Assembly: GCF_003259615.1 (NCBI RefSeq)
Contig: NZ_QLLR01000005.1
Location: 1 to 42,455 of the forward strand
Source of the DNA: Pedobacter cryoconitis
Lineage (GTDB): Bacteria; Bacteroidota; Bacteroidia; Sphingobacteriales; Sphingobacteriaceae
DNA: 42,455 bases
Direction: 5' to 3'
The position numbers and the translations under genes are program-made. The notes under the pieces are model-generated. The model had not been told where the DNA came from. It did no database searches and worked only from the letters and a program-made list of their open reading frames with translations. This document shows, piece by piece, positions 24,827 through 34,220 of this stretch. How positions within the stretch are numbered: the first letter of the stretch is position 1; each line of letters starts with the position of its first letter.

Positions 24827-26116
24827 ATGCCAGAGGAATCTATATATCAGCAGAATCATAGTGAAGAGGTGAATGAAATTATCACGGCAGTACCTTCATG
24901 GTTGCTTCGCCGGGGTATTACAGTCGTCTTTTTTGTTATCTTAAGTATAATTCTGCTTGCTGCTTTTATCCGGTATCCGGATGTGGTTAGTACAAGTTTG
25001 AAAATCAATTCTTTAAATGCACCTAAGCCTGTTTATGCGAAACGGGCGGGTAAGTTGATGGAGCTGCTGCTGCCTGAAAACAAAAAAGTAGAATTAGGGG
25101 CACCACTGGCTTTTCTGGAGAGTACGGGTTCGCACCGGGATGTGCTTAAGCTTTCGGCGCAATTGAAATTACTGCGTGAAATGGTGCTGAGTGCCAAGCC
25201 ATTGAGTTTGGCATTGCTGTCGCCAAATAGTAACCTTGGAGAGCTACAGGCGGCTTATCAGAATTTTTACCAGGAATATGTACAATACCTTTCTACGCAG
25301 AAGGGTGGTTATTACCAGGAAAAACATATTTACCTGGAGAGGGATCTCGAGTCTATTAAAGCGCTTAAAAGCCAGATTGTAACTCAGCAGAAGGTGCAGC
25401 AAAAGGAATATGCGAATATCGAGCAGCAGTATCTTTCTTATCAAAAATTAATGGCTAAAAATGTCATTTCAAAAAATGAGTTTCAGGAGCAGGAAAATAA
25501 ATATTTATCGGGGAAGTATCCTTTGCAGCAAACTGAAACGGCTTTATTGAATAATACGGTAGCTTATGCAACCAAGGAAAAGGAGATATTAGATCTGGAG
25601 AATACAATTTCTGAACAGCGGGCTAAATTCTTGCAGGCAATTAACAGTGTAATCAGTGAGACAGAGGTATGGATCAATCAGTATGTAGTGCTGGCTCCGG
25701 TTTCCGGGACGCTTGGTTATGCGGGAGTGATTCAGCAGAATCAGAGTGTTGTGGTCAATCAGGAGTTATTTGTGATCAATCCCGGGAATACTGACTTTTT
25801 CGGTGAAATACAGATCCCACAGAATAATATGGGAAAAATCCGCATCGGACAGCGTACTTTGATCAAGATGCACAGTTATCCTTATGAGCAGTTTGGCATG
25901 ATCAGGGGGAATATAAATTATATTTCTGATGTGGCATTTAAAGACAGTGTATTTATTGCGAAGGTTGGTTTTAAGACTTTTGAGAATAAAGATAGCAGGC
26001 ATAAAATAGCACTCAAAAACGGTATGCTGGGCAATGCAGAAATTATTACCGAAGAGAGTTCGTTATTACAGCGGTTTTACCGGAATATTATCAAGGAGTT
26101 GAATGGCAGGGAATAA
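24827..26116 (+). CDS. HlyD-family membrane-fusion (adaptor) protein
   Basis: A 429-residue periplasmic adaptor. One membrane helix (about 30-50) is followed by a short lipoyl-type half-motif (KAGKLMELLLPENKKV-like segment, about 73-90), a long helical hairpin (about 165-270, rich in Gln and Glu), the second half-motif VLAPVSGTLGYAGVIQQNQS (near 290-310) and a beta-barrel end. It connects the inner-membrane transporter to an outer-membrane TolC-like channel, which is not encoded here. It is paired with the C39 transporter; its stop codon is part of a hairpin shared with the convergent MATE gene. Confidence 0.93.
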   Translation: MPEESIYQQNHSEEVNEIITAVPSWLLRRGITVVFFVILSIILLAAFIRYPDVVSTSLKINSLNAPKPVYAKRAGKLMELLLPENKKVELGAPLAFLESTGSHRDVLKLSAQLKLLREMVLSAKPLSLALLSPNSNLGELQAAYQNFYQEYVQYLSTQKGGYYQEKHIYLERDLESIKALKSQIVTQQKVQQKEYANIEQQYLSYQKLMAKNVISKNEFQEQENKYLSGKYPLQQTETALLNNTVAYATKEKEILDLENTISEQRAKFLQAINSVISETEVWINQYVVLAPVSGTLGYAGVIQQNQSVVVNQELFVINPGNTDFFGEIQIPQNNMGKIRIGQRTLIKMHSYPYEQFGMIRGNINYISDVAFKDSVFIAKVGFKTFENKDSRHKIALKNGMLGNAEIITEESSLLQRFYRNIIKELNGRE

Positions 26117-26137
26117 GCAGGAAATTAGACCTGCTTA
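26114..26137. terminator. Hairpin shared by two convergent genes
   Basis: The 8-bp stem TAAGCAGG (26114-26121) with CCTGCTTA (26130-26137) and an 8-nt loop, followed by TTTT on the plus strand, includes the HlyD stop codon (26114-26116). The MATE stop codon (26125-26127) lies in the loop. Probable terminator of the exporter operon. Confidence 0.65.
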
Positions 26138-27552
26138 GTTTTCCAGCTGCCTTTTTTAAACAAGAGGTAACCTGCAATGGCAATTCCTGTTTCTGCAACC
26201 GGAATTGCTATAAATACACCATCGGGCCCCATATTGAAATGTTTGGACAATATAAATGCAAGGGGAATCTGGAATAGCCAGAAGCCGAAGAAGTTGATCA
26301 GGGTGGGAGTAGTAGTGTCCCCTGCACCATTAAAGGTACTGGTCATCACCATTCCTACGCCGTAAAACAAGAACCCTGCGCTCATCATATTCAGTCCCCG
26401 GGCAGCTATTTGCTGAATAAGCACGTCATCTGTAAAGAAGGAAATGAAATAATGTCCGGCCAAAAGGCAGAGCACCATAGCTATGCCCATATAAATCAGG
26501 ATATATTTAGTGGTTTGCCATACGGAGTCTTCAGCCCGTTTCAGGTTTTTTGCGCCCAGGTTTTGCCCAACCAAAGTTGCTGCTGCGCCACTTAAGCCCC
26601 AGGCAGGCAGCATAAAGAACATCATTAGCCTTAATGCGGTTTGATAACCTGCTGAACCATGATCTCCGCCTGTGGTAGCCACAAGTTGCGCCAGGAAAAT
26701 CCAGCTGCAGGAAGCAATAACGAATTGAAAGATAGCGGGAACTGCAATTTTTAGCAGCGCGACAATTTGTTTTGATTGCGGAATAAAATAAGCCAGTTTT
26801 ATTTTTAACTGACCGTTTCCTTTGATCAATTGATATACCTGGTAACAGACACCCAGTCCTCTGCCTATGGTTGTAGCAATAGCAGCTCCGGTTAACCCGA
26901 AAGCGGGAATAGGGCCAAAGCCGTTAATCAGTATCGGGCATAAAATGATATTGGCCACGTTGGCTACCCATAAGCTTTTCATGGCAATAGCTGCATTACC
27001 GGCACCTCTGAAAATTCCATTAATCAGAAAGAGCAGGACAATAATTGTACTGCCACACATCATAATCTGAATAAAAGGGGTCCCTGCGGTCGCTGTATTT
27101 GCCGAAGCGCCCATCAGCATCAGAATCTCACGGGCATAAATAAAGCCGGCTATACTGAGTGCCAGGTTGAATGCAACAGCTACCAGAATAGCCTGCATAC
27201 CAGCTTTTGCAGCGGCAACAGGATCTTTTTCTCCAATTCTTCTGGCCACGACAGCGGTAGCGGCCATGCTCATTCCAACGGCAAGGGAATAGATGATCGC
27301 CAGCACAGATTCTGTTAAACCGACAGTTTGTATCGCTTCACTGCTATTGTGAAGATGCCCTACAAAATAAAGATCAACCAGTGCGAAGACGGATTCCATG
27401 ATCATTTCGAGCATCATCGGGATCGCGAGCAGCAAAACAGCTCTGCGCATACTGCCCTGGGTAAAGTCTAATTCTTTTCCCTGAACTGCTTGTTTGAGTA
27501 AGTCAAAGATTTTACTGGCCTGGCTGGCCGGGCTGTTTTGTTGTGTTGTCAT
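26125..27552 (-). CDS. MATE-family efflux transporter
   Basis: A 475-residue protein with about 12 membrane helices in two homologous halves. The N-terminal half begins MRRAVLLLAIPMMLEMIMES (41-60 region), typical of MATE proteins, and includes GMSMAATAVVARRIGEKD. The C-terminal half includes GLSGAAATLVGQNLGAKN. It expels cationic or other organic compounds using a Na+ or H+ gradient; substrates are unknown. It is a single-gene unit on the minus strand, convergent with the C39-HlyD pair with no spacer at the stop codons, so there is no sign of a shared function. Confidence 0.93.
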   Translation of the reverse strand: MTTQQNSPASQASKIFDLLKQAVQGKELDFTQGSMRRAVLLLAIPMMLEMIMESVFALVDLYFVGHLHNSSEAIQTVGLTESVLAIIYSLAVGMSMAATAVVARRIGEKDPVAAAKAGMQAILVAVAFNLALSIAGFIYAREILMLMGASANTATAGTPFIQIMMCGSTIIVLLFLINGIFRGAGNAAIAMKSLWVANVANIILCPILINGFGPIPAFGLTGAAIATTIGRGLGVCYQVYQLIKGNGQLKIKLAYFIPQSKQIVALLKIAVPAIFQFVIASCSWIFLAQLVATTGGDHGSAGYQTALRLMMFFMLPAWGLSGAAATLVGQNLGAKNLKRAEDSVWQTTKYILIYMGIAMVLCLLAGHYFISFFTDDVLIQQIAARGLNMMSAGFLFYGVGMVMTSTFNGAGDTTTPTLINFFGFWLFQIPLAFILSKHFNMGPDGVFIAIPVAETGIAIAGYLLFKKGSWKTKQV

Positions 27553-27638
27553 GTAATTATTATCCTATGTAATAATAGGCTGTTCAATATAAATAAATTA
27601 TGTAATTTAAGTTATTATTTTACACGAAACGGGCTTTC

Positions 27639-28058
27639 TTACACGGAATAGGCTTGTATCATGTCTTCGCTTACTTTGCAGCCTTTGCCTGTAGTGGTAT
27701 CAATTAATACGTAATCAAACCATCCGTCTGAAGCTATTTTTCTTGTGCGCACGTTTTCTATTTCAAATTGTACGCGGCAGCCTTTGTCATTGATGGTCAA
27801 AATGCCTGTTCTTATTTTAAGGACATCGCCTAAAATCAGTGGTCTTTTATAATCTACGTGGGCAGTTCTGACTACCCAGCCGAAACCGCTTTTCAGGAAG
27901 TCTTCCATCGGCATCTTATAGAATTTCTCCATCTGATCGTAACGGGCAGCCAATACGTAGTCGAAGTATTTACTGTTGTGTACATGGTTAAACATGTCTA
28001 TATCATCGGGTCTTACGCTGAGTTCTGTCTCAAATACACTATATTCAGTCTTTTCCAT
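27639..28058 (-). CDS. Acyl-CoA thioesterase (4HBT family)
   Basis: A 139-residue hot-dog-fold protein. VRPDDIDMFNHVHNSKYFDY (residues 16-35) is the active-site segment with Asp21 or Asp22 and the HVHN motif. The later VRTAHVDYKRPLILGD is typical of the family. It is a cytoplasmic enzyme that hydrolyses acyl-CoA or acyl-ACP. A different protein from the thioesterase at 17757. A single gene divergent from rpsO. Confidence 0.9.
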   Translation of the reverse strand: MEKTEYSVFETELSVRPDDIDMFNHVHNSKYFDYVLAARYDQMEKFYKMPMEDFLKSGFGWVVRTAHVDYKRPLILGDVLKIRTGILTINDKGCRVQFEIENVRTRKIASDGWFDYVLIDTTTGKGCKVSEDMIQAYSV

Positions 28059-28113
28059 CTTGCAAAAGTAAAGTTTGAAGGCTTGTTATTGAAATATTTT
28101 ATCAGGATGCGTG

Positions 28114-28141
28114 TTTATCCTGAAAACTTACACTATCTTTG
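28114..28141 (+). promoter_or_regulatory. Promoter of rpsO
   Basis: TATCTTTG (28134-28141) fits the Bacteroidota -7 consensus TAnnTTTG, and TTTA at 28114-28117 is near the right distance for the -33 box (consensus TTTG). The leader would be about 40 nt. Best promoter match I found in the window. Confidence 0.6.
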
Positions 28142-28185
28142 CGCGTAATTAATTAATCAATATACACTTTAGTATAATTCAAGCA

Positions 28186-28491
28186 ATGTATTTAAGTAAA
28201 GAAGTAAAAGCCGACATTTTCAAAACTCACGGCGAAGTAGAAACTAACACAGGATCTGCTGAAGGACAAGTAGCGTTATTCACTTACCGTATCGCGCACT
28301 TAACAGGACACTTAAAGAAAAACCGTAAGGATTTTTCTACTCAATTGTCTCTTCAAAAATTAGTAGGTAAACGCCGTGGTATTTTGGCTTACCTGTTTAA
28401 AAAAGATATCAATCGTTACCGTGCTATTATCAAAGCTTTAGGGCTGAGAGACATTATCAAACCATTAGGTTCGACAAGAGATAGCAAATAA
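28186..28491 (+). CDS. rpsO: 30S ribosomal protein S15
   Basis: A 101-residue protein. Seen: TGSAEGQVALFTYRIAHLTG (24-43), the conserved HLKKNRKDFS, and LVGKRRGILAYLFKKDINRY, all S15 hallmarks. It binds 16S rRNA at the central-domain junction and helps assemble the platform. It is slightly longer than many S15 proteins at its C-terminus (ending GSTRDSK). pnp follows after a hairpin, the usual rpsO-pnp order found in many bacteria. In other bacteria S15 controls its own translation; no such structure is evident in this short leader. Confidence 0.97.
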   Translation: MYLSKEVKADIFKTHGEVETNTGSAEGQVALFTYRIAHLTGHLKKNRKDFSTQLSLQKLVGKRRGILAYLFKKDINRYRAIIKALGLRDIIKPLGSTRDSK

Positions 28492-28508
28492 GCGTTAAAA
28501 TATCAAGG

Positions 28509-28535
28509 AAAGCCATTCTTAGGGATGGCTTTTTT
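28509..28535 (+). terminator. Terminator or attenuator between rpsO and pnp
   Basis: A perfect 8-bp stem (28509-28516 with 28525-28532), 8-nt loop and T-run. It lies between rpsO and pnp, so it either separates the genes or lets a fraction of transcripts through. Confidence 0.8.
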
Positions 28536-28607
28536 AATTGAAATATAAAAATATAATATATAAATCTGGTGTGTCGAAAGAGGAAAACACACCGCAACAA
28601 TTTGTAA

Positions 28608-30752
28608 ATGAATGTAATAAAAAAATCGTTCGATCTTGGAGATGGAAGAACCATCGAAATTGAAACAGGAAAATTAGCTAAACAGGCTGATGGATCCGTT
28701 GTGGTAAGAATGGGTGACACAATGTTATTGGCGACTGTAGTTTCTTCAGTAGTTGCTAAAGCTGGTGTTGACTTTTTACCTTTATCTGTAGATTACCAGG
28801 AAAAATATGCGGCTGCTGGTCGTATTCCAGGTGGTTTCTTACGTCGTGAGGCAAGATTATCAGACTATGAGGTTTTAATCTCCCGTTTGGTTGACCGTGC
28901 TTTACGTCCGATGTTCCCTGAAGATTATCACTCTGATACTCAGGTAATGATCACATTGATTTCTTCTGATAAAAATATAATGCCAGATTCATTGGCTGGT
29001 TTAGCTGCTTCAGCTGCCATCGCTGTTTCTGATATTCCTTTTAACGGACCAATCTCTGAAGTTCGTGTTGCTAAAATTGATGGCTCTTTAGTGATCAATC
29101 CATATGTTAGTGATTTAGAACGTGCTACTTTAGAATTCTTAGTAGCTGGTACTGAAAATGACATCGTCATGGTTGAAGGTGAAGCTGATGAAATTTCTGA
29201 AGAAGAAATGGTTGAAGCTATCGAATTCGCACACAAAGCGATCGTTATTCAGGTTAAAGTTCAAAAAGAATTAGCTGAAGCAGTAGGTAAAACTAAAAAA
29301 CGTGAGTATTCACATGAAGACAGTAACCCGGAATTAAAAGAGCAGGTTTATGCTGCTACTTATGATCAGGTTTATGCTGTGGCTAAAAGCCAGACTTCTA
29401 AAGGTGAGCGTACGGAGAAATTTGCTGAGATTTCAGCAGCTTTCGTAGCAACGCTTGGTGAAGAGGTTGATGCAGTTACTGCTTTCTTAGCTAAAAAATA
29501 TTTCCATGATGTACAATACGATGCTATCCGTAACCTTGTTTTAGACGAAGGTATGCGTTTAGATGGACGTGATGTACGTACTGTACGCCCTATCTGGAGT
29601 GAAGTAAGTTACTTGCCTTCTGCTCACGGTTCGGCAGTATTTACGCGTGGCGAAACTCAATCATTAACTACAGTTACTTTAGGTTCTAAAGATGATGAGC
29701 AAATGATTGATGGTGCTTTCGTTAATGGATACAACAAATTCTTATTGCACTACAATTTCCCAGGTTTCTCTACAGGTGAAGTTCGCCCGAACAGAGGTGC
29801 TGGCCGTCGTGAAATTGGTCATGGTCATTTGGCTATGCGTTCATTAAGAAAAGTATTACCAGGATTAGAAGAAAACCCATACACAATCCGTATAGTTTCT
29901 GATATTCTTGAATCTAATGGTTCTTCTTCAATGGCTACTGTTTGTGCTGGTACATTAGCATTAATGGATGCAGGTATTAAAATCAAAGCTCCGGTTTCGG
30001 GTATTGCAATGGGATTAATTACTGATGAGAAAACTGGTAAATATGCTATCCTTACAGACATCCTTGGTGATGAAGATCATTTAGGTGATATGGACTTCAA
30101 GGTTACTGGTACTGAAAAAGGTATCGTTGCTTGTCAAATGGACTTAAAAATCAATGGTTTGAAATGGGAAGTTTTAACTGCTGCCCTGAAACAAGCTAAT
30201 GAGGCTCGTTTACATATCTTAAATGAGATGGCTAAAACTATCTCTGCTCCACGTGAAGATTACAAGGATCACGCTCCCCGTATCGTTTCTTTAAGTATTG
30301 ACAAGGAATTCATAGGTGCTGTAATTGGCCCAGGCGGTAAAATTATTCAGGAAATGCAACGTGAAACTGGCGCATCTATCTCTATTGAAGAGGTTGGTAA
30401 CAAAGGTATCGTTGAAATCTTCGCGGATAATAAAGCTGCTATTGATGCTGCTGTTAAACGTATTAACGCAATCGCTGCTAAACCAGACATAGGTGCTACT
30501 TATGATGGTAAAGTAAAATCTATCATGCCATTTGGTGCTTTCGTTGAGATTATGCCAGGTAAAGATGGTTTACTTCACATTTCTGAGATTGCCTGGGAAC
30601 GTTTAGAAACTATGGATGGTGTCCTTAAAGAAGGTGACAAAATCCAGGTTAAATTATTGGACATCGATAAACAAGGTAAAATGAAACTTTCCAGAAAAGC
30701 TTTATTGCCCCGTCCACAGAAACCAGAAGGTGTAGAGACTAAGCCAGCTTAG
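28608..30752 (+). CDS. pnp: Polyribonucleotide nucleotidyltransferase (PNPase)
   Basis: A 714-residue protein with two RNase PH-like domains (about 10-230 and 300-540), a KH domain with [16 protein letters not shown] (about 568-583) and an S1 domain with [15 protein letters not shown] (about 629-643). It degrades RNA from the 3' end with phosphate and can add tails. Landmarks include [22 protein letters not shown] [20 protein letters not shown] and [14 protein letters not shown], with Asp/Lys sites in [16 protein letters not shown]. It follows rpsO in the usual order. A strong bidirectional terminator follows. Confidence 0.98.
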   Translation: MNVIKKSFDLGDGRTIEIETGKLAKQADGSVVVRMGDTMLLATVVSSVVAKAGVDFLPLSVDYQEKYAAAGRIPGGFLRREARLSDYEVLISRLVDRALRPMFPEDYHSDTQVMITLISSDKNIMPDSLAGLAASAAIAVSDIPFNGPISEVRVAKIDGSLVINPYVSDLERATLEFLVAGTENDIVMVEGEADEISEEEMVEAIEFAHKAIVIQVKVQKELAEAVGKTKKREYSHEDSNPELKEQVYAATYDQVYAVAKSQTSKGERTEKFAEISAAFVATLGEEVDAVTAFLAKKYFHDVQYDAIRNLVLDEGMRLDGRDVRTVRPIWSEVSYLPSAHGSAVFTRGETQSLTTVTLGSKDDEQMIDGAFVNGYNKFLLHYNFPGFSTGEVRPNRGAGRREIGHGHLAMRSLRKVLPGLEENPYTIRIVSDILESNGSSSMATVCAGTLALMDAGIKIKAPVSGIAMGLITDEKTGKYAILTDILGDEDHLGDMDFKVTGTEKGIVACQMDLKINGLKWEVLTAALKQANEARLHILNEMAKTISAPREDYKDHAPRIVSLSIDKEFIGAVIGPGGKIIQEMQRETGASISIEEVGNKGIVEIFADNKAAIDAAVKRINAIAAKPDIGATYDGKVKSIMPFGAFVEIMPGKDGLLHISEIAWERLETMDGVLKEGDKIQVKLLDIDKQGKMKLSRKALLPRPQKPEGVETKPA

Positions 30753-30774
30753 TTTTATCACTAGTATATAAATT

Positions 30775-30808
30775 AAAAAACCCTCATGATTATATCGTGA
30801 GGGTTTTT
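30775..30808. terminator. Bidirectional terminator after pnp
   Basis: The 10-bp stem CCCTCATGAT (30781-30790) with ATCGTGAGGG (one wobble) and a 3-nt loop, flanked by A-run and T-run, separates pnp from the convergent FtsX-like gene. Confidence 0.9.
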
Positions 30809-30826
30809 TTACGTCTAACGACTTTG

Positions 30827-33193
30827 TTATTCGTGTTTTAAGGAATCTATCGGAGCAGCTTTAGCTACTTTAACAGATTGTACACTGACAGTTAGAATAG
30901 CAATAATCAGGGATAAACCTGTGGCTATAGCAAAGGGCAGAAGCGTTATCCCTACATTAAATTCAAAGGCTGATAACCATTTAGTGATGATAATATAGGC
31001 AAGGGGAAATGCAACCAGGTTAGCGATCGCCACCAGTTTAATAAAGTCTTTATTGAGCAGGGTTAAAATATTCAGTGTGCTTGCACCGAGGACTTTGCGT
31101 ACACTGATTTCCTTTTTCCTTTGCTCTGCCATAAACAGGGCAAGTCCGAGTAAGCCCAGGCAGGAGATAAAGATGGCAAAACCACCAAACCAGTTGGATA
31201 AAATCCCCAGTAACCGTTCATCCTGGAATTTCTGCTCAAAATTATCATTTGCAAAAGTTCTGTCTACCGGGAAGTTTGGATTTAATGCTTTAATAACGTC
31301 ATCAATTTGTGCAGATGAGGTACTGATATTCTGTGCAGGATTCAGGCTGGCAATAATATACGCTACATTCTCCACATTATTGGTTATATACATAGGTGCA
31401 GCGGTTTTATAAGGTGATTCCATCACAAAGTCTTTCATAACACCTATGATTGTATAGGGGTTGCCCATAACTTTGATAGTTTTGCCGATTGGATTTTTGA
31501 ACCCCATTACTTTTACTGCGGCTTCATTGATCACAATATTTGTAGAATCGGCTGTAAATCTGGAGGAAAATTCTCTTCCGGCCACCATTCCAGAACCCAT
31601 GGTTTTGGCAAAGTCTTCGCCTGCTGAACGGTTATTGAATAAAACGTCCTCTTTGGGATTTTTGCCTTGCCATTCAACGCTAAAGGTATTATTACCGCTC
31701 ATATTTAAACTCGTGCTAAAAAAAGTTACTTGAGTAACAGCCCCTGTTTTGATCAGCCGTTCTTTTAACAGCGCCAGTTTCTCTTTGCCTGCAAGGTTTC
31801 CTTGTATGGGTATCTGTACTAAACCAGCTTTATTATAGCCCACAGGTTTGTTTTTAATGAAATTGAGCTGCTGATAAATAACGACGGTACAAATGATCAG
31901 ACAAGCTGCAAATACAAATTGAAAGACAACTAAAACTTTTCTTACGGATAGTGAAGAACTGCCGGCAGTACTAAATCCCTTTAATACTTTAATGGGTTCA
32001 AAAGAGGAGAGGTAGAATGCAGGGTAACTTCCGGCAATAAATCCTGTGAAGGTAGTCAGGCCGGCGAGCACTGCCCAAAATATCCAGTTTTCATAGTTGA
32101 TGACCAATTCAATTCCTAATAAGGAGTTGAAGTAAGGCAGGCTGATTTCCATTAAGGTAAAGGCTACCAGCATTGCCATGAAAGAAAGTAAAATAGATTC
32201 TATCATAAACTGGCCTATTAAAGCACCTCTTGAGGAGCCGATTGCTTTTCTGACCCCAACTTCTTTAGCCCTTTTTTCGGATCTGGCGGTTGACAGGTTC
32301 ATGAAGTTGACGCAGGCAATTAAAAGTATACAAAAGGCCAGAATAAGGAATATCCTGAGCTGATCTATTTTGCCTCCAACTGATTTTCCGTTTTCAAAAT
32401 TATCGTATAAGTGCCATTTGGCCAAGGGGTGAAGTAATGCCTTGCTGGTCGCATCTTTTATATTACGCAGATAGATGTCTCTGATTTGATTATTTGCCTG
32501 ATCAAAAAGTTTACTCTGCTGTAATTGGACTACGGTTAAACACATGTTGTTTCCCCAGTTTGTTTTTTTAGCCCATGGGTTTTGTTTAATAAACAGTGCC
32601 CATGGCATCAGATAGTCCAGCTGAATACTGCTGTTTTTAGGGACATCTTCGATGACAGCTTCAACCTTTAAAACCTCAGTATTCTGTAGTTTTACCATTT
32701 TATTGATAGGATCTTCATTGCCGAAAAGGTTTCTGGCCATGGTTTCAGTTAATATAACTGAATTAATATTGGTTAAAACCCCATTTGAACTTCCTTTAAT
32801 AATTTTGTAATCAAATATTTTCAGAAATGACGGGTCTGCATAAACGGCTTTCTTTTTGAAACTCTTTTCTTCATTACTGATTACTTGTTCCTGTGGGTAG
32901 GAGGAATGGGAAACATAAGCTACTCCTGGAATTTTACTCCTGACTTCATCGGCCATTGCATTTGGTGTCCACGCCCAGCTAAAGGTTTTTGTATTGGTTT
33001 TAACATTATTATAAACGACATAGGTTTTGTCAAAATTGGTAAATTGTCTGTCGTAACTCCATTCATAGGCTACATAAAGGAGTAAGATCATGCAGCTGGC
33101 CAGCCCGATTGCCAGGCCTCCTACATTAATTAAGGTATACCCTTTATTTTTCCAAAGGCTGCGTAAAGCTATTTTAAGGTCAAGTTTAAACAT
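30827..33193 (-). CDS. FtsX/MacB-like ABC transporter permease
   Basis: A 788-residue protein of the large Bacteroidota FtsX-like group. A first membrane helix (about 21-41, after LRSLWKNKGYTLINVGGLAIGL) is followed by a MacB-type periplasmic domain, three helices with RAKEVGVRKAIGSSRGALIGQF (near 313-334), a second periplasmic region, and three C-terminal helices with RKKEISVRKVLGA. The duplicated VRKAIG/VRKVLG motifs mark the coupling helices for an ATPase. The cognate ATP-binding protein is not in the window. Such proteins usually move lipids or peptides or work as mechanotransmitters; the substrate here is unknown. A single gene on the minus strand. Confidence 0.93.
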   Translation of the reverse strand: MFKLDLKIALRSLWKNKGYTLINVGGLAIGLASCMILLLYVAYEWSYDRQFTNFDKTYVVYNNVKTNTKTFSWAWTPNAMADEVRSKIPGVAYVSHSSYPQEQVISNEEKSFKKKAVYADPSFLKIFDYKIIKGSSNGVLTNINSVILTETMARNLFGNEDPINKMVKLQNTEVLKVEAVIEDVPKNSSIQLDYLMPWALFIKQNPWAKKTNWGNNMCLTVVQLQQSKLFDQANNQIRDIYLRNIKDATSKALLHPLAKWHLYDNFENGKSVGGKIDQLRIFLILAFCILLIACVNFMNLSTARSEKRAKEVGVRKAIGSSRGALIGQFMIESILLSFMAMLVAFTLMEISLPYFNSLLGIELVINYENWIFWAVLAGLTTFTGFIAGSYPAFYLSSFEPIKVLKGFSTAGSSSLSVRKVLVVFQFVFAACLIICTVVIYQQLNFIKNKPVGYNKAGLVQIPIQGNLAGKEKLALLKERLIKTGAVTQVTFFSTSLNMSGNNTFSVEWQGKNPKEDVLFNNRSAGEDFAKTMGSGMVAGREFSSRFTADSTNIVINEAAVKVMGFKNPIGKTIKVMGNPYTIIGVMKDFVMESPYKTAAPMYITNNVENVAYIIASLNPAQNISTSSAQIDDVIKALNPNFPVDRTFANDNFEQKFQDERLLGILSNWFGGFAIFISCLGLLGLALFMAEQRKKEISVRKVLGASTLNILTLLNKDFIKLVAIANLVAFPLAYIIITKWLSAFEFNVGITLLPFAIATGLSLIIAILTVSVQSVKVAKAAPIDSLKHE

Positions 33194-33459
33194 GTAATTG
33201 AGGTTATATTCTTTTGTGCCAAAAGCTAAACGTATGCCATTCCCCTTTGAATTGGTTTTTGATAGTATAAACGCTGATTTTTAATCCTTATGAATTTCAA
33301 ACTGCCCGAAAACGAACAGTTAGTGTGCGGTTTCGTAATTAAAGGTATGTTTTCGCAATTACATTTTTCGTCGATTGTGCCTTTTATCTCCATGATTTTG
33401 TGCTATCAACGGGTTATTTTTTTATATTTACTTTCTCAATAGCATTACAATTTGACCAC

Positions 33460-34134
33460 ATGAAACACCTGATTGCCCCCTCTGTACTTTCTGCTGATTT
33501 TGCCAATTTACAACGCGACATAGAAATGATCAATTCCAGCGATGCAGATTGGTTTCACGTAGATATTATGGATGGCGTATTTGTACCGAACATTTCTTTC
33601 GGTTTTCCAGTAATGGAAGCCTTGAAAAAACATGCAAAGAAACCTTTGGATGTCCATTTAATGATCGTTAACCCTGATCTGTACATTGAACAGTTTGCAG
33701 CAGCAGGGGCTAATAGTATTACGGTACATTATGAGGCTTGCGTCCATCTGAACAGAACGGTTCAGGCGATCCATAAAACAGGAGCAAAGGCTTGCGTGGC
33801 GCTTAACCCGCATACGCCTGTAGAATTGCTGATTGATATACTTCCGGTACTGGATATGGTATTGATCATGTCGGTAAATCCTGGTTTTGGCGGGCAACAG
33901 TTTATTCCAAATACACTATTGAAAATCAGAAGGCTGAAAGCCATGGCTGCTACGGTAAATCCGGGATTACTGATTGAAGTAGACGGTGGCGTGGGTATCC
34001 ATAATCTGGGCGATTTACTGGCTGCTGGTGCGGATGCTTTTGTTGCTGGAAATGCTATTTTCAGTGCTGAATCCCCTTTGGAAATGATCACCGCCATGAA
34101 GCGTGAATCAGCGTCCTCTCTGCGCAGTATATAA
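33460..34134 (+). CDS. rpe: Ribulose-phosphate 3-epimerase
   Basis: A 224-residue TIM barrel of the pentose phosphate pathway, converting ribulose-5-phosphate and xylulose-5-phosphate. Seen: APSVLSADFANL at 5-16, the metal/catalytic HVDIMDGVFVPNISFG, HLMI, the phosphate loop MSVNPGFGGQQFIP and IEVDGGVG. I start it at ATG 33460 (MKHLIAPS), the family's usual position; an in-frame ATG 60 bp upstream would add a hydrophobic extension. serC follows after 86 bp. Confidence 0.96.
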   Translation: MKHLIAPSVLSADFANLQRDIEMINSSDADWFHVDIMDGVFVPNISFGFPVMEALKKHAKKPLDVHLMIVNPDLYIEQFAAAGANSITVHYEACVHLNRTVQAIHKTGAKACVALNPHTPVELLIDILPVLDMVLIMSVNPGFGGQQFIPNTLLKIRRLKAMAATVNPGLLIEVDGGVGIHNLGDLLAAGADAFVAGNAIFSAESPLEMITAMKRESASSLRSI

Positions 34135-34165
34135 AATCCATTCGTTCAGTAGTTATTTCAAAAAA

Positions 34166-34180
34166 CCAAATATTATTTGG
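34166..34180. repeat. Palindrome in the serC leader
   Basis: CCAAATATTATTTGG is a perfect inverted repeat of 6 bp around a 3-bp centre, 41 bp before the serC start. It could be an operator of the serine operon; no protein is assigned. Confidence 0.5.
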
Positions 34181-34220
34181 ATAAAACAATTACATTTACA
34201 ATAATTAATTAGCATATAAA

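Noticed and set aside
28940..29236. A 98-codon open reading on the minus strand inside pnp.
   Set aside because: It is antisense to a conserved PNPase domain and Ser-rich as expected from the reverse of its codons.
33400..33459. An upstream start for rpe with a hydrophobic extension.
   Set aside because: Ribulose-phosphate epimerases are cytoplasmic and start near KHLIAPSVLS; the extension looks like promoter DNA read as protein.
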